A DNA stretch of 64,000 bases from Lachnospiraceae bacterium (GTDB lineage: Bacteria; Bacillota; Clostridia; Lachnospirales; Lachnospiraceae): positions 62,001-126,000 of the forward strand of contig JAFTPP010000002.1 of the NCBI GenBank assembly GCA_017463255.1, written 5' to 3'. The position numbers and the translations under genes were made by a program. Positions 45,312 through 54,560 of the stretch are shown here, in pieces; positions within the stretch are counted from its first letter, which is position 1; each line of letters opens with the position of its first letter. Under the pieces are notes generated by a model, which searched no databases, was not told where the DNA came from, and was given only the letters and a program-made list of their open reading frames with translations.

Positions 45312-47618
45312 TCATCTGAATCTTCTCAGCCTTAATGCATTGGTTACCACACAAACGCTGCTAAGGCTCATTGCCGCCGCACCTATCATAGGGTTTAAAG
45401 CAATGCCAAAGGCATTGTAGAACACGCCTGCTGCCAGCGGAATTCCAATGCTGTTATAGAAAAATGCCCAGAACAGGTTTTGCTTAATATTGCGGAGCAC
45501 CGCACCGGAAAGTCGTAATGCTGTTACCACATCCATAAGACTGTTTTTCATTAAGATGATATCCGCACTTTCCATAGCGATATCCGTTCCTGCTCCAATT
45601 GCCATGGATACATCTGCACTGGCAAGGGCAGGGGCATCATTGATACCGTCGCCCACCATGGCAACACAATACCCTTCATTCTTTAAGCGGTTTACATGCA
45701 TGGCCTTCTCAAGGGGTAATACCTCTGCCACAACCTCGTCGATTTCCATTTTAGCACGCATGGCCTCTGCCGTCACCTTATTATCTCCTGTCAGCATAAT
45801 CACACGGATGCCTTTCTTTTTAAGCTCCTTGATTGCTGCAAGGCTTTCCTCTTTTTCAACATCTGCCACCGCTATCATGCCAAGCAATTCTTTATCCCCG
45901 GCAAAAAACAATGGCGTTTTTCCCAGCTTTGCAAGTTCCTCTGCCTTAACCGAAAATCCGGTAATATCTACTCCAAGCTCTTCCATATATGCCGCATTTC
46001 CCGCATAGTAAGTGACAACAACGCCACTGCCTCCGCCCATAGTAGCTTTCATACCTTTTCCAAACACTGCGGTTTTATTCTCCATAGGAAGAAGTGTTAC
46101 TCCTTTTTTCTCACCGTAACGGGTAATGGCTCCTGCAAGAGGATGCTCGCTTCCCTTTTCAATGCTGTAAGCAACATTTATAAATTCTTCTTCGGAATGC
46201 ATTGACGCCACGCCTTCCGAAATATTTACAATCACATCCGTTACCACAGGCTCTCCTTTTGTAATGGTTCCTGTTTTATCAAGCACCACTGCACTTACAT
46301 GCTTAGCTTTTTCTAAGGCTTCCCCGGACTTAAATAAAATCCCGTTTTCTGCCCCACGTCCCGTACCTACCATAATGGCTACCGGAGTTGCAAGTCCCAG
46401 AGCGCAAGGACAGGAAATAACTAAAACCGCAATTCCCGTGGATAGTGCAAATTCTACCGTTGCTCCCGTAAGTAACCATACCACTGCTGCCAAAAGCGCA
46501 ATTCCCATTACTACAGGAACAAAAATACCGGAAATCTTATCCGCCAGGCGGGCAATGGGCGCTTTGCTTGCAGAAGCCTCCTCCACTAAGCGGATTATCT
46601 TTTGAATGGTTGTATCTTTTCCAACCTTAGCTGCTTTACAGGTGATAATTCCGTTTTGATTCATGGAAGCAGAAATCACCTCTTCACCTATGGTTTTTTC
46701 CACCGGAATGCTTTCTCCCGTAATTGCAGATTCATCCACACTGGTTGTACCTTCTACAATCACTCCGTCAACAGGAATTCTCTCTCCCGGTCTTACCAAA
46801 AATAACTCCCCGACTTTTAACTCCTCTATGGAAATTTCTACTTCTTTTCCGTCCCGTATTACCGTCACTTGGTCCGGTGAAAGACTCATAAGCTTTTCAA
46901 TGGCAGCACTTGTCTTTCCTTTACTTCTGCTTTCCAAGTACTTACCAAGAGTAATCAAGGTAAGAATCATTCCCGCAGATTCAAAATACAAATTGCCCCC
47001 ATAATGGTGAACAAGCTCCTCCATTCCATGGTTTAATCCATACATCATACGATAAAGGGCAAACACACCATAAATCACTGCTGCCGACGAGCCTACTGCA
47101 ATCAGGGTGTCCATGTTTGGACTCAACCGCACAAGATTTAAAAATCCCTTCACATAATAGACTCTGTTTACCAACAAAATAGGAAGTAATAACAAAAACT
47201 GGGTAAACCCAATCATTAACATTTCTTCATGATGCATAAAGCCCATGGCAAGCACCATCAAAGGTATCATAAAGACAAAAGAAACAACCAGTCTCTTTAT
47301 CATGGTTCCTTTCTCACCGACATTCCCGGTACCTTTCCCACCGGTATTCCCCCCGGCTTCTTTCCCAACGGCACCTCCTACATCACCCACGGTACACGGA
47401 GCCTTTTCTTCCACCAAAGTGGCGCCGTACCCTGCCTTTTCTACCACCTGAATGATCATCTCATCCGTTATTTTATCTGCATCATAATTTACCTGCATGG
47501 AATTAGTAAGAAGGTTTACTGTGACCTGATTCATTCCCTCCATCCTGCCCACTACCCTTTCCACTCTGGCAGAGCACGCAGAACAACTCATTCCTGTTAC
47601 ACTAAATTTACTTTCCAT
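45312..47618 (-). CDS. copA: Copper-exporting P1B-type ATPase
   Basis: 768-aa Cu(I) efflux pump of the inner membrane. One N-terminal HMA domain (GMSCSACSARV, CxxC) is followed by a Gly-rich linker (residues about 75-105). The intramembrane metal motif is ISCPCALGLATPVA, the phosphorylation site DKTGTITKGEP, the nucleotide site has SEHPLAGAI, and the hinge is MVGDGINDAPALASADV. Eight helices are expected. It follows csoR by 50 bases and should be induced by copper through CsoR. Confidence 0.96.
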   Translation of the reverse strand: MESKFSVTGMSCSACSARVERVVGRMEGMNQVTVNLLTNSMQVNYDADKITDEMIIQVVEKAGYGATLVEEKAPCTVGDVGGAVGKEAGGNTGGKGTGNVGEKGTMIKRLVVSFVFMIPLMVLAMGFMHHEEMLMIGFTQFLLLLPILLVNRVYYVKGFLNLVRLSPNMDTLIAVGSSAAVIYGVFALYRMMYGLNHGMEELVHHYGGNLYFESAGMILTLITLGKYLESRSKGKTSAAIEKLMSLSPDQVTVIRDGKEVEISIEELKVGELFLVRPGERIPVDGVIVEGTTSVDESAITGESIPVEKTIGEEVISASMNQNGIITCKAAKVGKDTTIQKIIRLVEEASASKAPIARLADKISGIFVPVVMGIALLAAVVWLLTGATVEFALSTGIAVLVISCPCALGLATPVAIMVGTGRGAENGILFKSGEALEKAKHVSAVVLDKTGTITKGEPVVTDVIVNISEGVASMHSEEEFINVAYSIEKGSEHPLAGAITRYGEKKGVTLLPMENKTAVFGKGMKATMGGGSGVVVTYYAGNAAYMEELGVDITGFSVKAEELAKLGKTPLFFAGDKELLGMIAVADVEKEESLAAIKELKKKGIRVIMLTGDNKVTAEAMRAKMEIDEVVAEVLPLEKAMHVNRLKNEGYCVAMVGDGINDAPALASADVSMAIGAGTDIAMESADIILMKNSLMDVVTALRLSGAVLRNIKQNLFWAFFYNSIGIPLAAGVFYNAFGIALNPMIGAAAMSLSSVCVVTNALRLRRFR

Positions 47619-47668
47619 TTATACTACCTCACTAACTTTTACTGCATCAGTTCCTGTCTTGGTGCTTT

Positions 47669-47971
47669 CTACCTCATTAACTTCTGCACTGTCTGGCACA
47701 ACTCATCCACTGCTTCTTCCCTGCCGTTTTGAATATCCGTTACAACACAACTCTTAATGTGCCTTGTTAACAGCTCCCTGTTAAAGGCATTTAAAGCAGC
47801 CTGAACAGCACTTACCTGTGTTAAAATATCCACACAGTACCTGTCTTCTTCCACCATTCTGCGGATTCCCTGTACCTGCCCTTCTATCCGGTTCAATCTG
47901 GTCATCAAATCCTTATATTCCTTACCCTCATGATCCCTTTGCTTTTTTCTTTCTTCACAATTACAAGCCAT
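47669..47971 (-). CDS. csoR: Copper-sensing repressor CsoR
   Basis: DUF156/CsoR-family helical repressor of 100 aa. The Cu(I) ligands are present: Cys in RYCVDILTQ and His and Cys in TRHIKSCVV. An unusual Cys-containing start (ACNCEERKK) precedes the family core LMTRLNRIEGQVQGIRRM. It heads the csoR-copA-copZ cluster, and its promoter spacer contains a copper-operon-like palindrome. Confidence 0.95.
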   Translation of the reverse strand: MACNCEERKKQRDHEGKEYKDLMTRLNRIEGQVQGIRRMVEEDRYCVDILTQVSAVQAALNAFNRELLTRHIKSCVVTDIQNGREEAVDELCQTVQKLMR

Positions 47972-48021
47972 CTGATATCCTTTCTGCCTAAGGCTTACAT
48001 CATATTTTTAGCTTTCTTCCA

Positions 48022-48056
48022 TACATTATACATACCCATAGGGGGTATGTAAAGAG
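48022..48056 (-). promoter_or_regulatory. csoR promoter with CsoR operator in the spacer
   Basis: On the minus strand TTTACA-N17-TATAAT. The spacer holds TACATACCCCCTATGGGTATG-like palindromic sequence (48029-48051), which resembles the B. subtilis CsoR operator with its central CCCTATGGG core. Apo-CsoR bound there would block RNA polymerase, and copper would release it. Confidence 0.85.
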
Positions 48057-48106
48057 TAAAAAAAAGACTTAAAAGTACCCATAAACCTTTATGCCTTTTA
48101 TATCCT

Positions 48107-49258
48107 TTATTCCACGATTGCTCCCTGCGACGCATCTGCTTTTACTTCTTTTGAAGCCTCTACATTCCCCTCTTGTGATGCTTCTGCTTTGACTTCCTGC
48201 GAAGCCCCTACGTTCACATCCTGTGTTACTTCCACTTTAACTTCCTCTGTCGCATCCGTAATCGGTTCTTCCGTAACTGCTTCTTCCGTAATCGGTTCTT
48301 GCGTAACTGTCACTTCCGTAACCGGTTCCACCGTAACTGCCACTTCCGTAACCGGTTCTTGCGTAACTGCTTCTTCTGTCACAACTTCTTGCGTTACAGA
48401 TGTGTCTTCTTTGACAATTCCCTTGGTCAATAACCATGCAACCCATTCCGGATAGTATTTCTTATAAACATGAATACCATCGTATGTCAAATCGGCCTTC
48501 AGACATCCGTTATCGTCATTAAACAACTCATTACAATCAATGTAGAAAATATCCGTATTATCTGCCAACAACGCAATCTTTTCATTTAACGAATTAATCT
48601 TATCATTATTATAGATTTTATCACTAGAGCTTCTCTTTTTACTCACATGAAGATTGGATTGTAAAAAGATAATAGCACCCGGCTCATATTCCTGAAGCTT
48701 TTCAATGGTTTCCGTGAATCTCTCCACGGTTTTTTTCTGGCTATAATCAATTTCATTGATGCCAAGGGTGATATATATTTTACTATAATCATTCTGCTCT
48801 AACATATCTTCTAAGGTAATCAATTCCTTGTTTTCATCCATGACCTCAGAATTCCATAATTGGTATATGTTCATTCCGGTTGAAGCAAAAACATCCGCCT
48901 CGCCCAATCCGCCGTATCTGGAAAGCCCGTCAGTTCTTGAGTCCCCTATAAATAAAGCATTATCAAAATAAGTGGCATCTACTTCACAAAACTCATATGT
49001 GACAGGTTCTTCTTCATTAACCGTTTCGGTCACAGGAACTGCTTCATTTCCTGACAAGTCATCCGTCTGTACGCTAACCTCATCCCCTGAAACTACTTCG
49101 TTTTCTGCATCATTTCCCGCATCCGCCATTTCCGCATCTAGAGTCTCTGCGGCTACTGCCATATCTGTATGCACTTCCATTGACCAATTCGGTCTGTATC
49201 CATTTCCCATAACCATCGCTCCTATTGTGAGCGTGGCAATCATCTTTTGAATTTTCAA
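48107..49258 (-). CDS. Secreted SGNH/GDSL-family hydrolase with Thr/Val/Glu repeat tail
   Basis: 383 aa. An N-terminal signal-like segment is followed by an acidic linker. The SGNH domain (about residues 85-280) has ALFIGDSRTDGL (block I Ser), STGMN (block II Gly), LGINEI (block III Asn) and DGIHVYKKY (block V Asp-His). The last 100 residues are repeats of TEEAVTQEPVTEV type, then EVKAEASQEG type, visible as DNA repeats from about 48130 to 48400. Such a tail may act as a wall spacer, and no sortase motif is seen. Probable esterase acting on surface polymers. It follows the methyltransferase gene by four bases. Confidence 0.82.
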   Translation of the reverse strand: MKIQKMIATLTIGAMVMGNGYRPNWSMEVHTDMAVAAETLDAEMADAGNDAENEVVSGDEVSVQTDDLSGNEAVPVTETVNEEEPVTYEFCEVDATYFDNALFIGDSRTDGLSRYGGLGEADVFASTGMNIYQLWNSEVMDENKELITLEDMLEQNDYSKIYITLGINEIDYSQKKTVERFTETIEKLQEYEPGAIIFLQSNLHVSKKRSSSDKIYNNDKINSLNEKIALLADNTDIFYIDCNELFNDDNGCLKADLTYDGIHVYKKYYPEWVAWLLTKGIVKEDTSVTQEVVTEEAVTQEPVTEVAVTVEPVTEVTVTQEPITEEAVTEEPITDATEEVKVEVTQDVNVGASQEVKAEASQEGNVEASKEVKADASQGAIVE

Positions 49259-49262
49259 GCTA

Positions 49263-50600
49263 TCACTTCCTGTATTCTATCCTTAATCCTTTCGGATAAT
49301 GGTTCTTAATTACACCGCCTGAGGCCTTGCCCCAGCCTATACTGTATCCGTGGTACGTTATTAACGTCCACCCTTTTACTCCTGCTCCCTCAATAGACTG
49401 ACCATTTAAATATTTTTCAATCTGTTCCCCTAAAGCCTCATAATTACTCTTTACTTCAAATGCCTTCAAACTTAATGCTAACCCGTGGGAAGGTTCAAAA
49501 CGATTCTTTTTTAACGTTCCCAAATGCAACCCCGGACGAAGTACTTTTAACTTATCAAGGCTTGGGCACTCCATAGGCACCAGATAAAGCTGGTCCCCAA
49601 AGGTAATGAACTTCCCTTTTGGTTCAGTATTCAAATACTCTTTTGCAAAAGAAAGATACTCGGGATAATTCTTGGGATTTAATCCCTTCTCCTGATTTTT
49701 TGCAGGGATGATTGCCCTTTTCCCATCAGAGGATTTTTCAAGCACTGCAAGATAATGACCTTCTCCCTTTAACTTATGGGGCCAAAGTCTGATGGTACCG
49801 TCCTTTCCCTGCACCATACCGTCCACAGGCTCTACAGGCACAATTTTAAAATCATCATGCCTTTGTAAAAAGCGTTCCATACAACCTTCATTTTCCTCCC
49901 TTGAAAAAGTACAGGTTGAATATACGATTCTTCCTCCCGGTGCTAACATATCTGCTGCACAATCCAAGATTCCGTCCTGCCGTTCTGCACACATCAGGAC
50001 ATGTTCTAAACTCCACTCTTCCCCGGCATTTTCATTTTTTACAAACATGCCTTCTCCGGAACAGGGAGCATCCACCAGTATTTTATCAAAAAACTCATGA
50101 AATTTCACTACCAATTTTTCGGGTGTTTCATTGGTAACAATTGCATTACAAATTCCCATTCTTTCCACATTTTCAGAAAGAATTTTTGCCCGTGTGGGAT
50201 GAATTTCGTTGGTTACAAGTAAGCCCTGTCCTTCCATATAGGCTGCTATCTGGGTTGTTTTTCCTCCGGGTGCCGCACACAAATCAAGCACTCTGTCCCC
50301 CGGCTCTACATTCAGATAAGTAACCGGTGCCATGGCACTGGGTTCCTGTATATAATACACACCTGCTTCATGGAAGGGATGCTTTCCGGGCTTATCCTCT
50401 TTGGAATAATAAAACCCTCTTTCTTCCCATGCCACAGGCTCTAACACAAAAGGAGCCTCCTTAATAAAAGAAGAAATATCCGTTTTTAAGGTATTCACAC
50501 GCAATGCCTGAAAGCGTTCCCTGTCATAACTTGCATAAAACGCTTCAAACTCATCCTGTAATGTTTCCTTCATTCTACTCACAAATTCCTGTGGAAGCAT
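49263..50600 (-). CDS. RsmF/NOP2-family rRNA cytosine-C5 methyltransferase
   Basis: S-adenosylmethionine-dependent m5C RNA methyltransferase of 445 aa. The SAM motif is LDLCAAPGGKTTQIAAYM. The two catalytic Cys lie in VDAPCSGEGMF and STCTFSREENEG. The C-terminal domain (RIEYRK end, GLHLGTLKKNRFEPSH) is that of the RsmF-like group. The start overlaps the end of the GTPase-NYN gene by 26 bases, tying it to another ribosome-directed protein. Confidence 0.92.
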   Translation of the reverse strand: MLPQEFVSRMKETLQDEFEAFYASYDRERFQALRVNTLKTDISSFIKEAPFVLEPVAWEERGFYYSKEDKPGKHPFHEAGVYYIQEPSAMAPVTYLNVEPGDRVLDLCAAPGGKTTQIAAYMEGQGLLVTNEIHPTRAKILSENVERMGICNAIVTNETPEKLVVKFHEFFDKILVDAPCSGEGMFVKNENAGEEWSLEHVLMCAERQDGILDCAADMLAPGGRIVYSTCTFSREENEGCMERFLQRHDDFKIVPVEPVDGMVQGKDGTIRLWPHKLKGEGHYLAVLEKSSDGKRAIIPAKNQEKGLNPKNYPEYLSFAKEYLNTEPKGKFITFGDQLYLVPMECPSLDKLKVLRPGLHLGTLKKNRFEPSHGLALSLKAFEVKSNYEALGEQIEKYLNGQSIEGAGVKGWTLITYHGYSIGWGKASGGVIKNHYPKGLRIEYRK

Positions 50601-53256
50601 GTAACACCTCTTTCTCTTCCCCTGTTAAAAAATCACCTAATTCTATCCTGCCCCTTTCTTTTGTGGCAGCATAGTCTTCCATGGTTCTTTTCTGTGTCCT
50701 TATAATCTCATCTTCAAATTCTCTTGAAGACAATAACTTACACCCCTGACCCCTGATAATAATCTGTTCTAATCCGTCAGAAGTAGCCACCGTTATATCA
50801 TAACGCTTTCCATGCTCATGTGCAAACTTTTCGATATAAGCATCCGCCGTTTCTGCTTCTTTGGTATACACCACATGGATATTGTGATAATCGGACACTT
50901 CCGTATCATGCCCTTTTACCCGATATGCATCAAAAACAACAATCAGGTTTACCTTGGTAATACCCTGATAATTGCATAATATATCCATAAGCTTACCTCT
51001 TGCGCCATCCAGATTTATAGCCGCAAGTTCTTTTAACTCATTCCATGCATAAATAATATTGTATCCGTCTACCAAAAGATACGGCTCTTTTCTTTCCTGA
51101 TTAGAACCCCGGTAAGTTACCTCTGCTGCGGATATGGTTCGTTTACCAAGGGATTTGGATTTCTGATACCCCTTCGTCTTACTGCCGCTGTTAGCGGAAG
51201 TAGCTCTATATAAGATTTCATCCACTTCTTCAGTACCCATGGCAAAATCACGTTTTTCATCACTGCTCATTCTGCCTGCATGGTAGATTTCACATAATTC
51301 TTCCAAGTCCTTCTTCTCTGAAAGGGGACTTTCCACATGCATATAGTTAAAAACTTCATTCCAAGGTACCACAAATCCTGCCCCGTGGGCGCAGAATACC
51401 GAACCGCAAGGATTCCTAAGATCACGCTCCGGATCATAGCCCCGTTTTTCAATGACTTCTTCGCTGTTAAGACATGGACCGTACCCTCTGTAGGTGCAGG
51501 CTAAATGTCCCAGCCCTTTGGAATAAGTAGCCACCTCTTTTTGATAGTTACGCATGGTAGACACGGGACCGTGACCTTTTAAAATCACTGTATCCCCATT
51601 CATTTCCGGTAAGCCAAAGGTTGCACTCATACGCTCTAAATCCACCATGGCGCGTCCCGTCATACTGTCCGGAAGCTCTAACACAAAATCATAATATGGC
51701 TCTAACAGCACACTTTGGGCCTGCATCAGCCCCTGACGCACGGCACGGTAGGTTGCCTGCCTGAAGTCCCCGCCTTCCGTATGCTTTAAATGGGCCTTTC
51801 CTGCAATTAATGTAATCTTAATATCTGTAATCTGAGAGCCTGTTAAAACTCCCCTGTGCTTCTTTTCTTCCAAATGAGTAAGAATTAACCGTTGCCAGTT
51901 GGTTGCAAGCTTATCCTCCCTGCAATCTGCCTCAATCTGGATTCCGCTTCCCGGTTCCCCCGGCTCTAACAAAAGATGGACTTCCGCATAATGGCGTAAG
52001 GGTTCAAAATGTCCCACGCCCTCCACTGTATTTGCAATGGTCTCACGATAGACGATTTTACCTTCCCCAAAGGTTACCTCGATTCCGAGACGTTCTCTTA
52101 TTAATACCTTTAATACCTCAATCTGCACTTCACCCATAAGCTGGGCATGAATTTCCCTAAGCTCTTCATTCCATACTATATGAAGCTCCGGTTCTTCTTC
52201 CTCTAACTGTTTTAATAGTGGTAATACACTTCTTGGGTCAACTCCCGCCTCTAAACGGATTTCATAAGATAACACCGGTTCTAACACTGGTGTCATACCC
52301 GCTTTTTCGTAGCCAATTCCGTCTCCGGGGAGAGTATATGACAGTCCTGTCACTGCACAAACCATGCCGGGTAACACCTCTGTCACTGTTTCATACTTAT
52401 CGCCGTGATAACATCTGATCTGAGTGACTTTTTCTTCCCACTCATCCTTACCGGAAAGGATATCCCTTACCTGTAACTTTCCTCCGGTAATCTTCATATA
52501 AGTTAATCTGTTCTTACTGTCATCTCTTGCAATCTTATATACCCTTGCACCAAATTCACTGGGATATACCTTATCACAAGAGTATTCACTGATTCCATTT
52601 AATAACGCCTGTATTCCTTCCAAACGAAGGGCAGAGCCAAAGTAACAGGGAAACAGACAACGGTTTTTAATCAATTCCCTGATACATTCTAAAGAGACAC
52701 TTCCCTTTTCTAAGAATTCCTCCATAGCCCCTTCATCACACATGGCAACGCTATCATGGAATTCTTCTGAATCTATATTAGAAAAATCAACGCAGTGATC
52801 TGATAATTCTCCCGTTATCTTTTCAAAGATATCCTCTTTTACCATGCCGGGCTGATCCATCTTATTGACAAATATAAATGTGGGAACATGATACTTTTTC
52901 AAAAGGCTCCACAAGGTTTTGGTATGCCCCTGGATTCCGTCTGCTGCACTTATAACTAAGACTGCATAATCCAAAATCTGAAGGGTTCTTTCCATTTCAG
53001 CGGAAAAGTCCACATGCCCCGGCGTATCCACAAGAGTTACCTCTGCTTCATTTAACGACAAGAAAGCCTGCTTGGAGAATATGGTAATTCCCCTCGCACG
53101 CTCTAATGCAAAAGTATCTAAAAATGCGTCCTGATTATCCACCCTGCCTAATTTTCTGATTCTGCCGGTTAAATATAGCATCGCTTCTGAAAGCGTTGTC
53201 TTTCCGGCATCAACATGGGCAAGGATTCCTATGACCAGTCTTTTCAAATGCCCCAC
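50575..53256 (-). CDS. TetM/EF-G-like ribosomal GTPase fused to a Rae1/YacP-type NYN nuclease
   Basis: 893 aa. Residues 1 to about 650 follow the ribosomal-protection layout: G1 AHVDAGKT (13-20), RARGITI, DTPGHVDF (77-84), NKMD (131-134), then EF-G-like domains II-V, ending in SKGLGHLACTYRGYGPC. Residues from about 725 to 893 form a NYN/PIN-like domain: YLLVDGYNIIYAW, VVFDAY, EAETADAYIEKFA and TVATSDGLEQ. These are the acidic residues conserved in YacP/Rae1, a ribosome-associated mRNA endonuclease. The domains sit in a single frame with no frameshift. Predicted to engage the ribosomal A site and cut mRNA or rRNA; tetracycline resistance is not implied. Confidence 0.9.
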   Translation of the reverse strand: MGHLKRLVIGILAHVDAGKTTLSEAMLYLTGRIRKLGRVDNQDAFLDTFALERARGITIFSKQAFLSLNEAEVTLVDTPGHVDFSAEMERTLQILDYAVLVISAADGIQGHTKTLWSLLKKYHVPTFIFVNKMDQPGMVKEDIFEKITGELSDHCVDFSNIDSEEFHDSVAMCDEGAMEEFLEKGSVSLECIRELIKNRCLFPCYFGSALRLEGIQALLNGISEYSCDKVYPSEFGARVYKIARDDSKNRLTYMKITGGKLQVRDILSGKDEWEEKVTQIRCYHGDKYETVTEVLPGMVCAVTGLSYTLPGDGIGYEKAGMTPVLEPVLSYEIRLEAGVDPRSVLPLLKQLEEEEPELHIVWNEELREIHAQLMGEVQIEVLKVLIRERLGIEVTFGEGKIVYRETIANTVEGVGHFEPLRHYAEVHLLLEPGEPGSGIQIEADCREDKLATNWQRLILTHLEEKKHRGVLTGSQITDIKITLIAGKAHLKHTEGGDFRQATYRAVRQGLMQAQSVLLEPYYDFVLELPDSMTGRAMVDLERMSATFGLPEMNGDTVILKGHGPVSTMRNYQKEVATYSKGLGHLACTYRGYGPCLNSEEVIEKRGYDPERDLRNPCGSVFCAHGAGFVVPWNEVFNYMHVESPLSEKKDLEELCEIYHAGRMSSDEKRDFAMGTEEVDEILYRATSANSGSKTKGYQKSKSLGKRTISAAEVTYRGSNQERKEPYLLVDGYNIIYAWNELKELAAINLDGARGKLMDILCNYQGITKVNLIVVFDAYRVKGHDTEVSDYHNIHVVYTKEAETADAYIEKFAHEHGKRYDITVATSDGLEQIIIRGQGCKLLSSREFEDEIIRTQKRTMEDYAATKERGRIELGDFLTGEEKEVLHASTGICE

Positions 53257-53262
53257 CTTTTC

Positions 53263-54015
53263 TTACTCAATGACAAGTTCTACCGGACAATGGTCTGAGC
53301 CCATAATTTCCGGATGAATTGCAGCGCCCTGTAATCTGCTTTCCATATCTTTGGATGCAAGCCAGTAATCAATACGCCACCCTACATTCTTCTCTCTTGC
53401 ATGGAACATATAAGACCACCAAGAGTAGGCATCCGTTTTATCCGGATAAAAATAACGGAAGGTATCTATCATGCCGCTCTCCAAAAGCTTTGTAAAGCAA
53501 TCTCTTTCTTCATCGGTAAATCCTGCATTTTTATGATTGGTTGCAGGATTCTTTAAGTCAATTTCCTTATGTGCCACGTTCATGTCCCCACAAACCAACA
53601 CACCTTTTTTCTCCATAAGTCCGCCAATATAACCACGGAATGCTTCTTCCCACTCCATACGATAAGCAAGTCTTGTAAGCTCTCTTTGGGAATTGGGGGT
53701 ATACACGGTTACCACATAAAAACCTTCAAACTCCAGTGTAATTACCCTGCCTTCCGTATCGTGCTCGGGAATTCCCATTCCATAAGCCACACTAATGGGT
53801 TTTACTTTGGTAAAAATGGCAGTTCCCGAATATCCTTTTTTCTCGGCATAATTCCAATACTGCTCATAGCCTTCCAAGTCAAGGTCTAACTGTCCTGCCT
53901 GCATCTTACTTTCCTGAATACAGAAAATGTCTGCATCCGCTTCTTTTAAATAATCCATAAAGCCTTTTTGCACACAAGCCCTGATTCCGTTTACATTCCA
54001 AGAAATAAGTTTCAT
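53263..54015 (-). CDS. xth: Exodeoxyribonuclease III (AP endonuclease)
   Basis: 250-aa Mg-dependent AP endonuclease/3' exonuclease of the ExoIII family. It starts MKLISWNVNGIRACVQKGF, with IFCIQESKM (metal Glu), VYTPNSQ, CGDMNVAH, YSWWSY, WRIDYWLAS and MGSDHCPV (catalytic Asp-His). It repairs abasic sites. It lies 6 bases ahead of the GTPase gene and 17 after nrdG. Confidence 0.96.
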   Translation of the reverse strand: MKLISWNVNGIRACVQKGFMDYLKEADADIFCIQESKMQAGQLDLDLEGYEQYWNYAEKKGYSGTAIFTKVKPISVAYGMGIPEHDTEGRVITLEFEGFYVVTVYTPNSQRELTRLAYRMEWEEAFRGYIGGLMEKKGVLVCGDMNVAHKEIDLKNPATNHKNAGFTDEERDCFTKLLESGMIDTFRYFYPDKTDAYSWWSYMFHAREKNVGWRIDYWLASKDMESRLQGAAIHPEIMGSDHCPVELVIE

Positions 54016-54032
54016 ATTATCATTCCTATCTG

Positions 54033-54560
54033 CTATCTGTCATAATGAAGGGTAACAATTTGTCCGCTTTCCAACGATTTTGGAACATCTATAATACGTT
54101 GGTTGGATGAGCCGCGAAAAGCCAGACTGATATCCTTTAACTCCTCTACGAATCTGCCATCCACCAATACATCAAGCATTCCTAATATTTCATCCGTACA
54201 TTCACATCTTGCACGACTTTCTTTTAACAATTCCCCATCCAAGGTATATCCGGAATAACACCAGATGGTCTTACGGGGATATTGTTCTTTGACCCTTCTT
54301 AAAAAAGGCAACAAGCCTCTTTGATTATCAGGTTCAAAGGGCTCTCCTCCAAGGAGGGTTAATCCCGTAACATAATCAGGCGCCAGTGCGGCTAAGAGCT
54401 CATCTTCCGTTTCTTTTGTAAAAAGAGAACCGTAAGAAAAATCCCATGCCACCTCATTAAAGCAGCCTTTACATCTATGGGTACATCCAGATACAAACAG
54501 CGAGACCCTTACGCCCTCGCCGTTTGCTATATCATTCTTTTTAATTGTTGCGTAATTCAT
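54033..54560 (-). CDS. nrdG: Anaerobic ribonucleotide reductase activating protein
   Basis: Radical SAM activase of 175 aa that installs the glycyl radical on NrdD. The cluster motif is SGCTHRCKGCFN (CxxxCxxC), followed by TLLGGEPF. Its ATG directly follows the nrdD stop codon, so the two are translationally coupled. Confidence 0.96.
   Translation of the reverse strand: MNYATIKKNDIANGEGVRVSLFVSGCTHRCKGCFNEVAWDFSYGSLFTKETEDELLAALAPDYVTGLTLLGGEPFEPDNQRGLLPFLRRVKEQYPRKTIWCYSGYTLDGELLKESRARCECTDEILGMLDVLVDGRFVEELKDISLAFRGSSNQRIIDVPKSLESGQIVTLHYDR

Noticed and set aside
48130-48400. CRISPR-like array
   Set aside because: The repeats are in-frame codon repeats of the SGNH hydrolase tail, with no spacers.
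50575-53256. Acquired tetracycline resistance gene
   Set aside because: The fused NYN domain, the housekeeping operon and absence of mobile elements argue for a native translation-related factor.
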